A stretch of 64,000 nt of DNA, taken from positions 23,702 to 87,701 of the forward strand of contig CAWJXS010000016.1 in assembly GCA_963846885.1 (NCBI GenBank). Direction: 5' to 3'. A program made the translations under genes and the position numbers. Origin of the DNA: RPQJ01 sp963846885 (GTDB lineage: Bacteria; Pseudomonadota; Gammaproteobacteria; Steroidobacterales; Steroidobacteraceae). Below the pieces are notes generated by a model, which was given only the letters and a program-made list of their open reading frames with translations, was not told the origin of the DNA and did not search any database. Positions 1 through 7,147 of the stretch are shown here, piece by piece. The first letter of the stretch is position 1; each line of letters opens with the position of its first letter.

Positions 1-916
1 TGGCAGTTGCGGTCGATGGCGCAGTGGTGCCCTGCTCCGGTGTCACCAGCCGCAAACGTCCTGCATCAGCCGGGGCTGCCGTGGCACTGCCGCCCGCGGT
101 GCTGGTGCCGCCGCGCCAGGCGTCGTACTGGCGCGCGACTTCGGCAGACGCTTCAGCGGCCGAAATCGAGCGGATCTGGCTGGCATCAGGGATGCGCAGG
201 GAACTGCCCGACCGCAGGAGGTTGATGTTGCCGTCGAAGGCCTGCGGATTGGTCTGGTAGATCGAGACCATCGCGCGGTTCACGTCCGAGCGGTTGCCCG
301 GGTTCGTGGCGCTGGCGATTTCCCAGAGCGTGTCGTTGCGCTGCACGCGATAGGTGCTGCCCGGCTCGATGCTGGCTGCAGGCGCGCTGGCGACGCGCTC
401 GGTACGAACGGGTTCGTTGGTCGTGTTGGCGACGGGTGCCGCGGCCCTGGCAGTGGTCGCACCGCCCGAACTGACGCGGGGTGCAGCCACGGCGGGTGCC
501 GGGGCGGCCGGAGCCGGGGCATACACCGGGGGATCGAGCAGCACGGTGTATTCGCGCAGCAGGCGGCCGCGCGGCCAATTGGCTTCGACCAGCAGGGTGA
601 CGAAGGGCTCGGTCACCGGCCGGGGCGACGTGACGCGCAATACGTCCCGGCCGCCGGAGCCCTTGGCGACCTGGAAATTGAAGTCCGTCAGGAAGGCTGG
701 GCGATCGAGCCCGTAGCGGATGAACGTATCGTTGGACGCCAGCGCCGCGCGCAGGGCGCCGAGGTCTTCCTGGGTGGCCGAAACGAGTTCGATCTCGGCG
801 TCAAACGGCTGGTTCAGGGCCGAGTTCAGCTTGATTTCACCCAATCCAAGTGCGTACAGGGCACCAGGGGCGAGCAGCGCGCTCATGAGCAGGACGCGGC
901 GTACAGCAATCTTCAT
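1..916 (-). CDS. fimV: FimV-like pilus assembly/peptidoglycan-binding protein, 3' end outside window
   Basis: About 305 N-terminal residues are visible; the gene runs off the left edge with no stop. It opens with a signal peptide (MKIAVRR, then a hydrophobic stretch ending near ALYALGLG). The FimV N-terminal domain follows, recognisable from GEIKLNSALNQPF. A LysM module sits at about residues 185-240 (YRVQRNDTLWEIA). After it comes an Ala/Thr/Pro-rich linker, as in FimV/HubP inner-membrane scaffolds that organise type IV pili and cell poles. The start at 916 is the first ATG before the signal peptide. It lies downstream of aroC on the same strand with a 217-nt gap that holds a candidate promoter. 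The TPR-rich C-terminal part of FimV cannot be checked here. Confidence 0.87.
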   Translation of the reverse strand, partial: MKIAVRRVLLMSALLAPGALYALGLGEIKLNSALNQPFDAEIELVSATQEDLGALRAALASNDTFIRYGLDRPAFLTDFNFQVAKGSGGRDVLRVTSPRPVTEPFVTLLVEANWPRGRLLREYTVLLDPPVYAPAPAAPAPAVAAPRVSSGGATTARAAAPVANTTNEPVRTERVASAPAASIEPGSTYRVQRNDTLWEIASATNPGNRSDVNRAMVSIYQTNPQAFDGNINLLRSGSSLRIPDASQIRSISAAEASAEVARQYDAWRGGTSTAGGSATAAPADAGRLRLVTPEQGTTAPSTATA

Positions 917-1006
917 CGGGTCTCCCACCGATCGCGAATCATGGTCCGGTCGCGGCAGGGCGCCACGGGTCCGTCGGGTTCGCGTATCGACAACGAATTA
1001 AACATA

Positions 1007-1036
1007 ACTATAGCCCACGGCCGCACCCGTACCCAA
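1007..1036 (-). promoter_or_regulatory. candidate sigma70 promoter for fimV
   Basis: Read on the minus strand, TTGGGT (1036-1031) and TATAGT (1012-1007) are separated by 18 nt. The -10 matches five of six consensus positions; the -35 is weaker. The boxes lie about 90 nt upstream of the fimV start, inside an otherwise empty 217-nt gap after aroC. Assigned from motif and position only. Confidence 0.38.
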
Positions 1037-1133
1037 CTTGACCGCGGCTGCAGGCGCCTTTGTAGCCCTTTGGGCGGTTGAATGCCGGACGTGCTCCACA
1101 ATTCCGGGGAGTACCCCGCCCGACGCCGGCAAG

Positions 1134-2219
1134 TCAGGTGATCACTGGCGTGGAACAACGGACTTCGGCGTTCTGGGCCCGGTGGCGCAGGTAGTGATCG
1201 GCCAGGACCAGTGCCAGCATGGCCTCGGCGATGGGCACGGCCCGGATGCCGACGCAGGGGTCGTGCCGCCCGGTCGTGACGATCTCGACCGGCTGGCCAC
1301 TGACGTCGATCGACCGGCCCGGCGTGACGATGCTGGACGTGGGCTTCACGGCCATGCTGACCAGCAAGTCCTGGCCGGACGAAATGCCGCCCAGCGTCCC
1401 GCCGGCCTGGTTGGAGAGAAAACCCTGCGGGGTCATTTCGTCGCGATGCACGGACCCGCGCTGTTCGACGCTGGCGAACCCCGCGCCGATCTCGACGCCC
1501 TTCACCGCGTTGATGCTCATCATGGCGTGCGCGATGTCGGCGTCGAGGCGATCGAACACCGGCTCACCGAGGCCGGGCGGCACCGCCGTGGCCACCACGT
1601 TGACGCGCGCACCGATCGAGTCTCCCTCGCGCCGCAACGCATCGATCATCGCTTCGAGTTCGGGGACGCGGCCGGGTTCGGCACAGAAGAAAGGGTTGGA
1701 GTCGATCGCCGCGCGATCGAGACACTGCAGCCGCAGCGCGCCCATTTGCGCGAGGTAACCGAAGATGTCGATGCCCTTCCCTGCCAGGAATTTGCGCGCG
1801 ATGGCCCCTGCCGCCACGCGCATGACGGTTTCGCGGGCCGAAGAACGCCCGCCACCGCGATAGTCGCGGAACCCGTACTTCTGCTGGTAGGTGTAATCGG
1901 CGTGCCCGGGCCGGAAGCGGTCCTTGATCTTCTCGTAGTCGTAGGAGCGCTGGTCGGTGTTCTCGACCAGCAGGCCGATGGGCGTGCCCGTCGTCCTGCC
2001 TTCGAACACGCCCGACAGGATGCGCACGCGATCAGGCTCGCGGCGCTGGCTGGTGTACTTCGACGTACCGGAGCGACGCCGCTCGACATCGACCTGGATG
2101 TCTTCCTCGCTCAGCTCGAGCCCGGGCGGGCAGCCATCGACGATGCAGCCGAGCGCCGGCCCATGGCTTTCGCCGAAGGTCGTCACCGTGAACAGCGTCC
2201 CGAATGTATTGCCCGACAT
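1134..2219 (-). CDS. aroC: chorismate synthase
   Basis: Cytoplasmic FMN-dependent enzyme that converts 5-enolpyruvylshikimate-3-phosphate to chorismate, the last shikimate-pathway step. The 361-residue length is normal for the bacterial family. Family signatures are visible in order: GESHGPALG near residue 16, RPGHADYTY in the first third, RSSARETVMRVAAGA, and the C-terminal GRHDPCVGIRAVPIAEAM. The ATG at 2219 comes two bases after the stop of prmB, so the two are probably one transcript. The prmB-aroC pairing is common in gammaproteobacteria. No oddities seen. Confidence 0.98.
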   Translation of the reverse strand: MSGNTFGTLFTVTTFGESHGPALGCIVDGCPPGLELSEEDIQVDVERRRSGTSKYTSQRREPDRVRILSGVFEGRTTGTPIGLLVENTDQRSYDYEKIKDRFRPGHADYTYQQKYGFRDYRGGGRSSARETVMRVAAGAIARKFLAGKGIDIFGYLAQMGALRLQCLDRAAIDSNPFFCAEPGRVPELEAMIDALRREGDSIGARVNVVATAVPPGLGEPVFDRLDADIAHAMMSINAVKGVEIGAGFASVEQRGSVHRDEMTPQGFLSNQAGGTLGGISSGQDLLVSMAVKPTSSIVTPGRSIDVSGQPVEIVTTGRHDPCVGIRAVPIAEAMLALVLADHYLRHRAQNAEVRCSTPVIT

Positions 2220-2221
2220 GC

Positions 2222-3157
2222 CTAGCTCGCCCCGGAAAGCTCACGACGGTGCCTGTGCAGGTCGTCCTTCGTCAACAGGAAGACACCGCCGCCGCCGTGC
2301 GCGAACTCGAGCCAGATGAACGGAACGCTGGGATAAGCCTGCTGCAGGCGCTCGTCGCTGTCGCCGACTTCGACGATGAGCACGCCGCCAGGTGCGAGGT
2401 GCGCATCGGCATCGCGCAGGATCCTGCGGACGATGTCGAGACCGTCGCTGCCGGCGCGCAGCGCCATGTCGGGCTCGTGCAGGTATTCCTGCGGCAGCGC
2501 CTCCATCTCCGCATCGCTCACATACGGTGGATTGGACACGATGAGGTCGTACACGGAATCGCCCAGGGGCTCGAACAGGTCGCCGCGGTGCAGCTGCAAC
2601 CGCTCGCCCACGGCGTGACGCTCCACGTTGCGCGCGGCAACGCTGAGCGCATCGGGCGACAGATCGACCGCATCGACCCGGGCCTCTGGAAACCGCACCG
2701 CGCAGGCGATCGCGATACAGCCCGAGCCCGTCCCCAGGTCGACGATCCTTTGCACTCGCCCAGGATCGAGCCACGGCGCGAAGCCGGCCGCGATCAATTC
2801 CGCGAAAGGCGAACGCGGCACGATGACGCGCGGGTCCACCTCGAATTCGAGGCCCGCAAACCACATCCGACCCATGAGGTAGGCCGCGGGCGTACGGCGC
2901 AGCACGCGCGTGCCGAACAAGGCGAGCACCTTGGCGACCTGCGCCTGGTCCGGCTTGAGGGCATACGCCGCCTCGGCGTCCGCGTGGTCCAAGCCCAGCG
3001 CGTGGAATGCCAGCGCAGCCGCGTCATCGCGCGCATCACCCGTGCCGTGTCCGTACGCGAGGCCAGCTGCGTCGAATTCACGCGCACCAAACCGGATCAG
3101 CTGCGCGACGGTCGGCGCGGCCGGTGGCTTGCGGGTGAACGGACTGGCTGTCGACAT
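2222..3157 (-). CDS. prmB: ribosomal protein L3 (uL3) glutamine N5-methyltransferase
   Basis: SAM-dependent methyltransferase of the PrmB/PrmC family; PrmB methylates a glutamine of ribosomal protein L3. The SAM-binding motif DLGTGSGCIAI is at residues 140-150 and the catalytic NPPY at 209-212. The text just after NPPY (VSDAEMEALPQEYLHEP) fits PrmB better than the release-factor enzyme PrmC. The length of 311 residues is typical. It is divergent from the SCO gene with a 31-nt gap and sits immediately upstream of aroC. Confidence 0.95.
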   Translation of the reverse strand: MSTASPFTRKPPAAPTVAQLIRFGAREFDAAGLAYGHGTGDARDDAAALAFHALGLDHADAEAAYALKPDQAQVAKVLALFGTRVLRRTPAAYLMGRMWFAGLEFEVDPRVIVPRSPFAELIAAGFAPWLDPGRVQRIVDLGTGSGCIAIACAVRFPEARVDAVDLSPDALSVAARNVERHAVGERLQLHRGDLFEPLGDSVYDLIVSNPPYVSDAEMEALPQEYLHEPDMALRAGSDGLDIVRRILRDADAHLAPGGVLIVEVGDSDERLQQAYPSVPFIWLEFAHGGGGVFLLTKDDLHRHRRELSGAS

Positions 3158-3188
3158 CGGGTCTGCGATCCTATGGGATAATCAGGCG

Positions 3189-3833
3189 ATGACTGCCCAC
3201 CCCATGTTGCGTTACGCACTGTTCGCCATTGTAGCGTTTGTGCTCGGCCTGTTCCTTGCCAGTAAATTGCTTGGGCCACGTGACGTCCCGGTGCCGGCCG
3301 CAGAAAACGCGACGATCCTGCCGCAACCGCGCCAGCTGGCCGCGTTCGACCTGATCGACCAGGACGGTCGCGCCTTCAGCGTGGAGCAGTTGCGCCAGGG
3401 CTGGACAATCGTGTTCTTCGGCTTCACGCAGTGCCCCGACGTCTGCCCCACCACGCTCACCGTGTTGGCACAGACGAAAAAGCAGCTGGCCGACCTGCCT
3501 CCCGCGCAGCAGCCGCGCGTGCTGCTGATCAGTGTCGATCCCGAACGTGACACTCCGGCCGTGCTCAAGCCGTACGTGACCTTCTTCGACCCCACCTTCA
3601 GGGGCGCGACGGGCACGCTCGAGGGCGTACAGCAGGCCGCCACTGCCTTTGGCGTGCCGTACCAGAAAATGCCATTGCCTGGTGGCGGTTACACGATGGA
3701 CCACGGTGGCGGGGTGTTCATCGTCGCACCTGATGGCGGACTCGCCGCGTACTCTTCCGCGCCGCACGTGGCGGACGTGCTGGCCCGCGACTTCCGCAAG
3801 GTCGTGCAGTTTTTCGAGGAGACGCAGCGATGA
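3189..3833 (+). CDS. SCO1/SenC/PrrC family copper-binding thioredoxin-fold protein
   Basis: A 214-residue, membrane-anchored periplasmic protein with one N-terminal TM segment (about residues 8-26) and a thioredoxin-like fold. The copper ligands of the family are present: CPDVC at residues 82-86 and His172 in TMDHGG. SCO proteins deliver copper to cytochrome c oxidase or act as thiol-disulfide redox factors. The open frame extends further upstream, but that part would overlap prmB; the ATG at 3189 directly precedes the TM segment. Its stop overlaps the psd start by 4 nt. No oxidase genes are nearby, so the specific client is unknown. Confidence 0.92.
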   Translation: MTAHPMLRYALFAIVAFVLGLFLASKLLGPRDVPVPAAENATILPQPRQLAAFDLIDQDGRAFSVEQLRQGWTIVFFGFTQCPDVCPTTLTVLAQTKKQLADLPPAQQPRVLLISVDPERDTPAVLKPYVTFFDPTFRGATGTLEGVQQAATAFGVPYQKMPLPGGGYTMDHGGGVFIVAPDGGLAAYSSAPHVADVLARDFRKVVQFFEETQR

Positions 3834-4705
3834 CCGTCGAACGCTCGGGCGGCGACGAATTGTTTGCGCTGCTGCAGAAAGCATTGCCGCAGCACCTGCT
3901 GTCGCGCGGCATGCATGCTCTCGCGCGCAGCCGCCAGCCCGTGGTGCGCAACGCCATCCTGCGAACGGTGCTGCGGTCGTACCCGCAGATCGACATGCAC
4001 GAGGCCCTGCAACCCGACCCGTTCGCCTACGAATCGTTCAATGCGTTCTTCACGCGCGAGTTGCGTCCCGGCGCCAGGCCGATCGTGACCGATGCGCGCA
4101 CCCTGGCTGCACCCGTCGACGGCACGGTGAGCCAGCTGGGCGTCACCAATGCAGGGCAGCTGCTGCAAGCGAAGGGCATGCAGTACACCTGCGCGGGCCT
4201 GATGGCAGACACGCCGTCGGCCGGGCGCTACCTGGGCGGCAGCTTCGCGTGCCTGTACCTGGCGCCCTACAACTATCACCGCATCCACATGCCGTGCGAC
4301 GGCGTCCTCCGCGCGACGCGCTACGTGCCTGGCCAGCTGTTCTCAGTGAACGCCGCGACTGCTCGCGCCGTGCCCGATCTCTTTGCCCGCAATGAACGCG
4401 TCGTGTGCGATTTCGATACCGACGACGGGCCGCTGTGCATGGTGCTGGTCGGCGCGCTGTTCGTCGGCAGCATCGAGACTGTGTACGCCGGCGAAATCAA
4501 TCCGCCGCCGGGTCGCAAAGGCCAGGTACGCGCGATCGACGCGGGGGTCGGGCGCGCATTCAAGCGCGGCGAGGAACTGGGCCGCTTCAACATGGGCTCG
4601 ACGGTGATCCTGTTGACGGGCAATCCCGCGACGTTTGCGCCGCGGGTCGAACCGGCCGAACCCGTGCGGCTCGGACAACTGCTCGCGCGATTCGACGCCC
4701 GATGA
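3830..4705 (+). CDS. psd: phosphatidylserine decarboxylase proenzyme
   Basis: Inner-membrane-associated enzyme converting phosphatidylserine to phosphatidylethanolamine. It is made as a proenzyme that self-cleaves at a C-terminal G-S-T motif to create the pyruvoyl cofactor. Here the site reads FNMGST, with Ser257 as the predicted pyruvoyl-forming residue; the family more often has LGST. Other family blocks are visible: FNAFFTRELRPGARP, APVDGTVSQLG and YLAPYNYHRIHMP. The 291-residue length is typical. The ATG overlaps the stop of the SCO gene (ATGA) and the stop overlaps the epmA start, so translation of the three is probably coupled. Confidence 0.97.
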   Translation: MTVERSGGDELFALLQKALPQHLLSRGMHALARSRQPVVRNAILRTVLRSYPQIDMHEALQPDPFAYESFNAFFTRELRPGARPIVTDARTLAAPVDGTVSQLGVTNAGQLLQAKGMQYTCAGLMADTPSAGRYLGGSFACLYLAPYNYHRIHMPCDGVLRATRYVPGQLFSVNAATARAVPDLFARNERVVCDFDTDDGPLCMVLVGALFVGSIETVYAGEINPPPGRKGQVRAIDAGVGRAFKRGEELGRFNMGSTVILLTGNPATFAPRVEPAEPVRLGQLLARFDAR

Positions 4706-5685
4706 GCCTGGAGGCCTGGCGCCCCACCGCGACGCTCGAGCGACTGCGGCTGCGTGCCCTGCTGCTCGGGCGCGTGCGCGCGTACTTTGAGTCCACGGGC
4801 GCGCTTGAAGTCGAGACTCCTGCGCTCGTGCAGGCCGCCGTGACCGACGTACACCTGGAATCCCTGCGCGTGGCCGACGACTCATCGGGCAGCGGCGGCG
4901 CAACGGTGGGCTACCTGCAAACGTCGCCCGAGTACGCGATGAAGCGACTGCTGTGCGCGGGCGCGCCCGACATCTACCAGGTGTGCAAGGTGTTCCGTGC
5001 CCGCGAACGCGGCCGGAGGCACAACCCCGAGTTCACCATGGTCGAGTGGTACCGCAACGGCCAGGACCACCACGCGCTGATGCGCGATGTCGAGGCGCTG
5101 ATCCGCCATGTGCTCGAACCGGTGCGTACATTCGGCCCAAGCGAATCCGTTTCGTACTGCGAGGCGTTCGAGCGTCGTCTCGGCCTTGATCCTTTACACG
5201 CGCCGGTGGCGGCCATCATGGCTGCCGTCGAAGCGGCTGGAGTGCATGTGCCGGATTCGATGCGCACCGGGTCATCCCGCGACGACGTACTCGACCTGGC
5301 GATGGGTACGGTGGTGGCCGACTCGTTCGCCAAGGATCGCCTGACCTTTCTCTACGACTTTCCGGCAAGCCAGGCCGCGCTCGCGCAGATCCGGGGCGAC
5401 GTGGCTTCACGCTTCGAGGCATTCTGGGGTCCGCTCGAGTTGGCCAACGGCTTCCACGAGCTGGGTTCGGCCGTAGAGCAGGCCGCGCGCTTCGCCGCCG
5501 ACCTCGAGCAGCGGCGCGCCAAGGGCCAGAGTGTGCGACCCGTGGATCAGTTGTTCATCGACGCCCTCGCGGCAGGCTTGCCGCCGTGCGCGGGCGTCGC
5601 GCTCGGCTTCGACCGGCTCGTGATGGTTGCATCCGGCGCAACACGGATCGACGAAGTCATCACGTTCCCCATCGAGCGGGCCTGA
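4702..5685 (+). CDS. epmA: EF-P beta-lysylation ligase (EpmA/PoxA/GenX)
   Basis: A class II lysyl-tRNA synthetase-like protein without the anticodon-binding domain (327 residues). EpmA attaches beta-lysine to a conserved lysine of elongation factor P. Class II motifs are visible: TSPEYAMKRLL, motif 2 FRARERGRRHNPEFTMVEW, and motif 3 GVALGFDRLVM near the C-terminus, plus ANGFHELGSAVEQ. The ATG overlaps the psd stop. Its target gene efp lies only 0.6 kb away on the opposite strand. The partner aminomutase EpmB is not in this window. Confidence 0.96.
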   Translation: MSLEAWRPTATLERLRLRALLLGRVRAYFESTGALEVETPALVQAAVTDVHLESLRVADDSSGSGGATVGYLQTSPEYAMKRLLCAGAPDIYQVCKVFRARERGRRHNPEFTMVEWYRNGQDHHALMRDVEALIRHVLEPVRTFGPSESVSYCEAFERRLGLDPLHAPVAAIMAAVEAAGVHVPDSMRTGSSRDDVLDLAMGTVVADSFAKDRLTFLYDFPASQAALAQIRGDVASRFEAFWGPLELANGFHELGSAVEQAARFAADLEQRRAKGQSVRPVDQLFIDALAAGLPPCAGVALGFDRLVMVASGATRIDEVITFPIERA

Positions 5686-5714
5686 CCCGCCAACGCGCAC
5701 GGAGCCTTGCCACG

Positions 5715-6221
5715 ATGCATGCCATGAACGACGACATGACGTCGCTGCCGAAGCCGGCCCTTTACGCCGAGCTGGAATCGAGCTTGCGCGGGTTGCTCGC
5801 CGGCGAGCCCAACCTTGTTGCATGCGCGGCGAACATGTCCTCGCTGCTGTACTGGAGCCTGCCGGACCTGAACTGGGTGGGCTTTTATCTGCTCGACGCG
5901 GAGTCGGGCGACCTGCTGGTGGGGCCCTTCCACGGCAAGCCAGCCTGCGTGCGCATTCCGCTCAGCAAGGGCGTGTGCGGTGCGGCAGCAACCGAACGCC
6001 GCACGCTGGTCGTGCCGGACGTGCACGCATTTCCGGGACACATCGCGTGCGATTCGGCGTCCAATTCTGAAGTGGTCGTGCCGATCGTGCTCGCCGACGG
6101 CCGCCTGCTCGGCGTGCTCGACCTCGACAGCCCCAGGCTGCAGCGATTCGACGACGAGGACGCACGCGGACTGGAGCGACTGGTGCGGGTGTTCGTCGAG
6201 GCTACTGCGGCGACGGCCTGA
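5715..6221 (+). CDS. msrC: free methionine-(R)-sulfoxide reductase (GAF-domain fRMsr)
   Basis: A single-GAF-domain protein of about 168 residues that reduces free methionine-R-sulfoxide. The three family cysteines are visible in PACVRIP, GVCG and HIACD; the last two belong to the catalytic set. The C-terminal segment VLDLDSP also fits fRMsr. Two in-frame ATGs exist (5715 and 5724); the upstream one is given and the other is equally possible. It follows epmA by 29 nt on the same strand and ends before a hairpin terminator shared with efp. Confidence 0.9.
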   Translation: MHAMNDDMTSLPKPALYAELESSLRGLLAGEPNLVACAANMSSLLYWSLPDLNWVGFYLLDAESGDLLVGPFHGKPACVRIPLSKGVCGAAATERRTLVVPDVHAFPGHIACDSASNSEVVVPIVLADGRLLGVLDLDSPRLQRFDDEDARGLERLVRVFVEATAATA

Positions 6222-6237
6222 CGTTACTGCCGCAATG

Positions 6238-6261
6238 AAAAAGGGCGCCGAAGCGCCCTTT
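6238..6261. terminator. hairpin terminator between msrC and efp
   Basis: A 9-bp stem (AAAGGGCGC / GCGCCCTTT) with a 4-nt loop lies between the convergent genes msrC and efp. In the minus direction it is followed by a U-rich tail, so it is a good intrinsic terminator for efp. In the plus direction the T run is short, so termination of msrC is less certain. Confidence 0.8.
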
Positions 6262-6313
6262 CCAGATCTGCGGTGGGAGATGCGGGCCGCCTTTCGGCCA
6301 GCCCTCCCCTGAC

Positions 6314-6883
6314 CTAGCCCTTCGCGCGGCTCAGGTACTCCGACGTGCGGGTGTCGACGCGAATGATCTCGCCTTCGTTCAGGAACAGCGGCACGCGCAC
6401 GACCGCCCCAGTCTCGAGCTTGGCCGGCTTCTGGCCGCCCGTCGCCGTGTCGCCACGGACGCCCGGATCAGTCTCGACGATCTTCAGTTCCACGTGCGCC
6501 GGCGCAGTGACGGACAGCGGCTGGCCGTTCCACAGCATCACGGTGCACATCGTGCCGTCCTTGAGCCAGATGGCGGCGTCGCCCATCGCTTCCTTGCCAG
6601 CGGTGTGCTGCTCGAAATTCTCCGGGACCATGAAGTGCCAGAAGTCGCCATCCGTGTAGAGATATTGCATCTCCGATTCCTGGATGTCCGCGCCCTCGAC
6701 CGTGTCACCCGACTTCATGTTGCGTTCGAGCGTGCGGCCCGACTTGAGGTTGCGGATGCGCACGCGGTTGAACGCCTGCCCCTTGCCCGGCTTCACGAAC
6801 TCGTTCTCGACGATCACGTAGGGATCGCCGTCGAGCATGATCTTGAGTCCCGACTTGAATTCGTTCGTGCTGTAGGTGGACAT
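6314..6883 (-). CDS. efp: translation elongation factor P
   Basis: EF-P rescues ribosomes stalled on polyproline runs. The 189-residue protein has the three-domain tRNA-like layout: an N-terminal KOW-like domain with the modification loop FVKPGKGQAF near residue 34, then two OB-like domains ending in EGEIIRVDTRTSEYLSRA. The lysine in PGKGQ is the site that EpmA beta-lysylates; epmA is close by, so the modification is expected. Gene is single, with a 264-nt upstream gap shared with the next divergent gene. Confidence 0.98.
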   Translation of the reverse strand: MSTYSTNEFKSGLKIMLDGDPYVIVENEFVKPGKGQAFNRVRIRNLKSGRTLERNMKSGDTVEGADIQESEMQYLYTDGDFWHFMVPENFEQHTAGKEAMGDAAIWLKDGTMCTVMLWNGQPLSVTAPAHVELKIVETDPGVRGDTATGGQKPAKLETGAVVRVPLFLNEGEIIRVDTRTSEYLSRAKG

Positions 6884-7051
6884 GGGTGTCTTGTGCCTGT
6901 GGCTAGCCGCACATGATACCTGCGGGCCCCTGCTCCGTCACCTTGGGCCGCCATGGGACAGCCCTGTCAGCACGTGGACAGCGGCTCCCGGGGCGGCCTC
7001 AGGACGGGCGCAGGACGCGGTTTTCGAGGCAGGGCTGCCACCTGCGTCACG

Positions 7052-7079
7052 TTAGTGGCGCGGAGGCCGGTGCTATGAT
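7052..7079 (+). promoter_or_regulatory. weak candidate promoter for the FimX-like gene
   Basis: TATGAT at 7074-7079 is a good -10 box; the best -35 at 16-nt spacing is TTAGTG at 7052-7057, a poor match. It lies about 70 nt upstream of the TTG start at 7148, in the 264-nt divergent gap (6884-7147) where I see nothing else firm. Confidence 0.3.
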
Positions 7080-7147
7080 CCGGGCCAATCAGATTGTCCA
7101 CGCGCATGGGGCCCGCTGCTCGGAATTGCGCCTAACGGGGTAGGAAA

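Noticed and set aside
6884..7147. epmB next to efp
   Set aside because: The gap is only 264 nt with no coding sequence; EpmB must be elsewhere if present.
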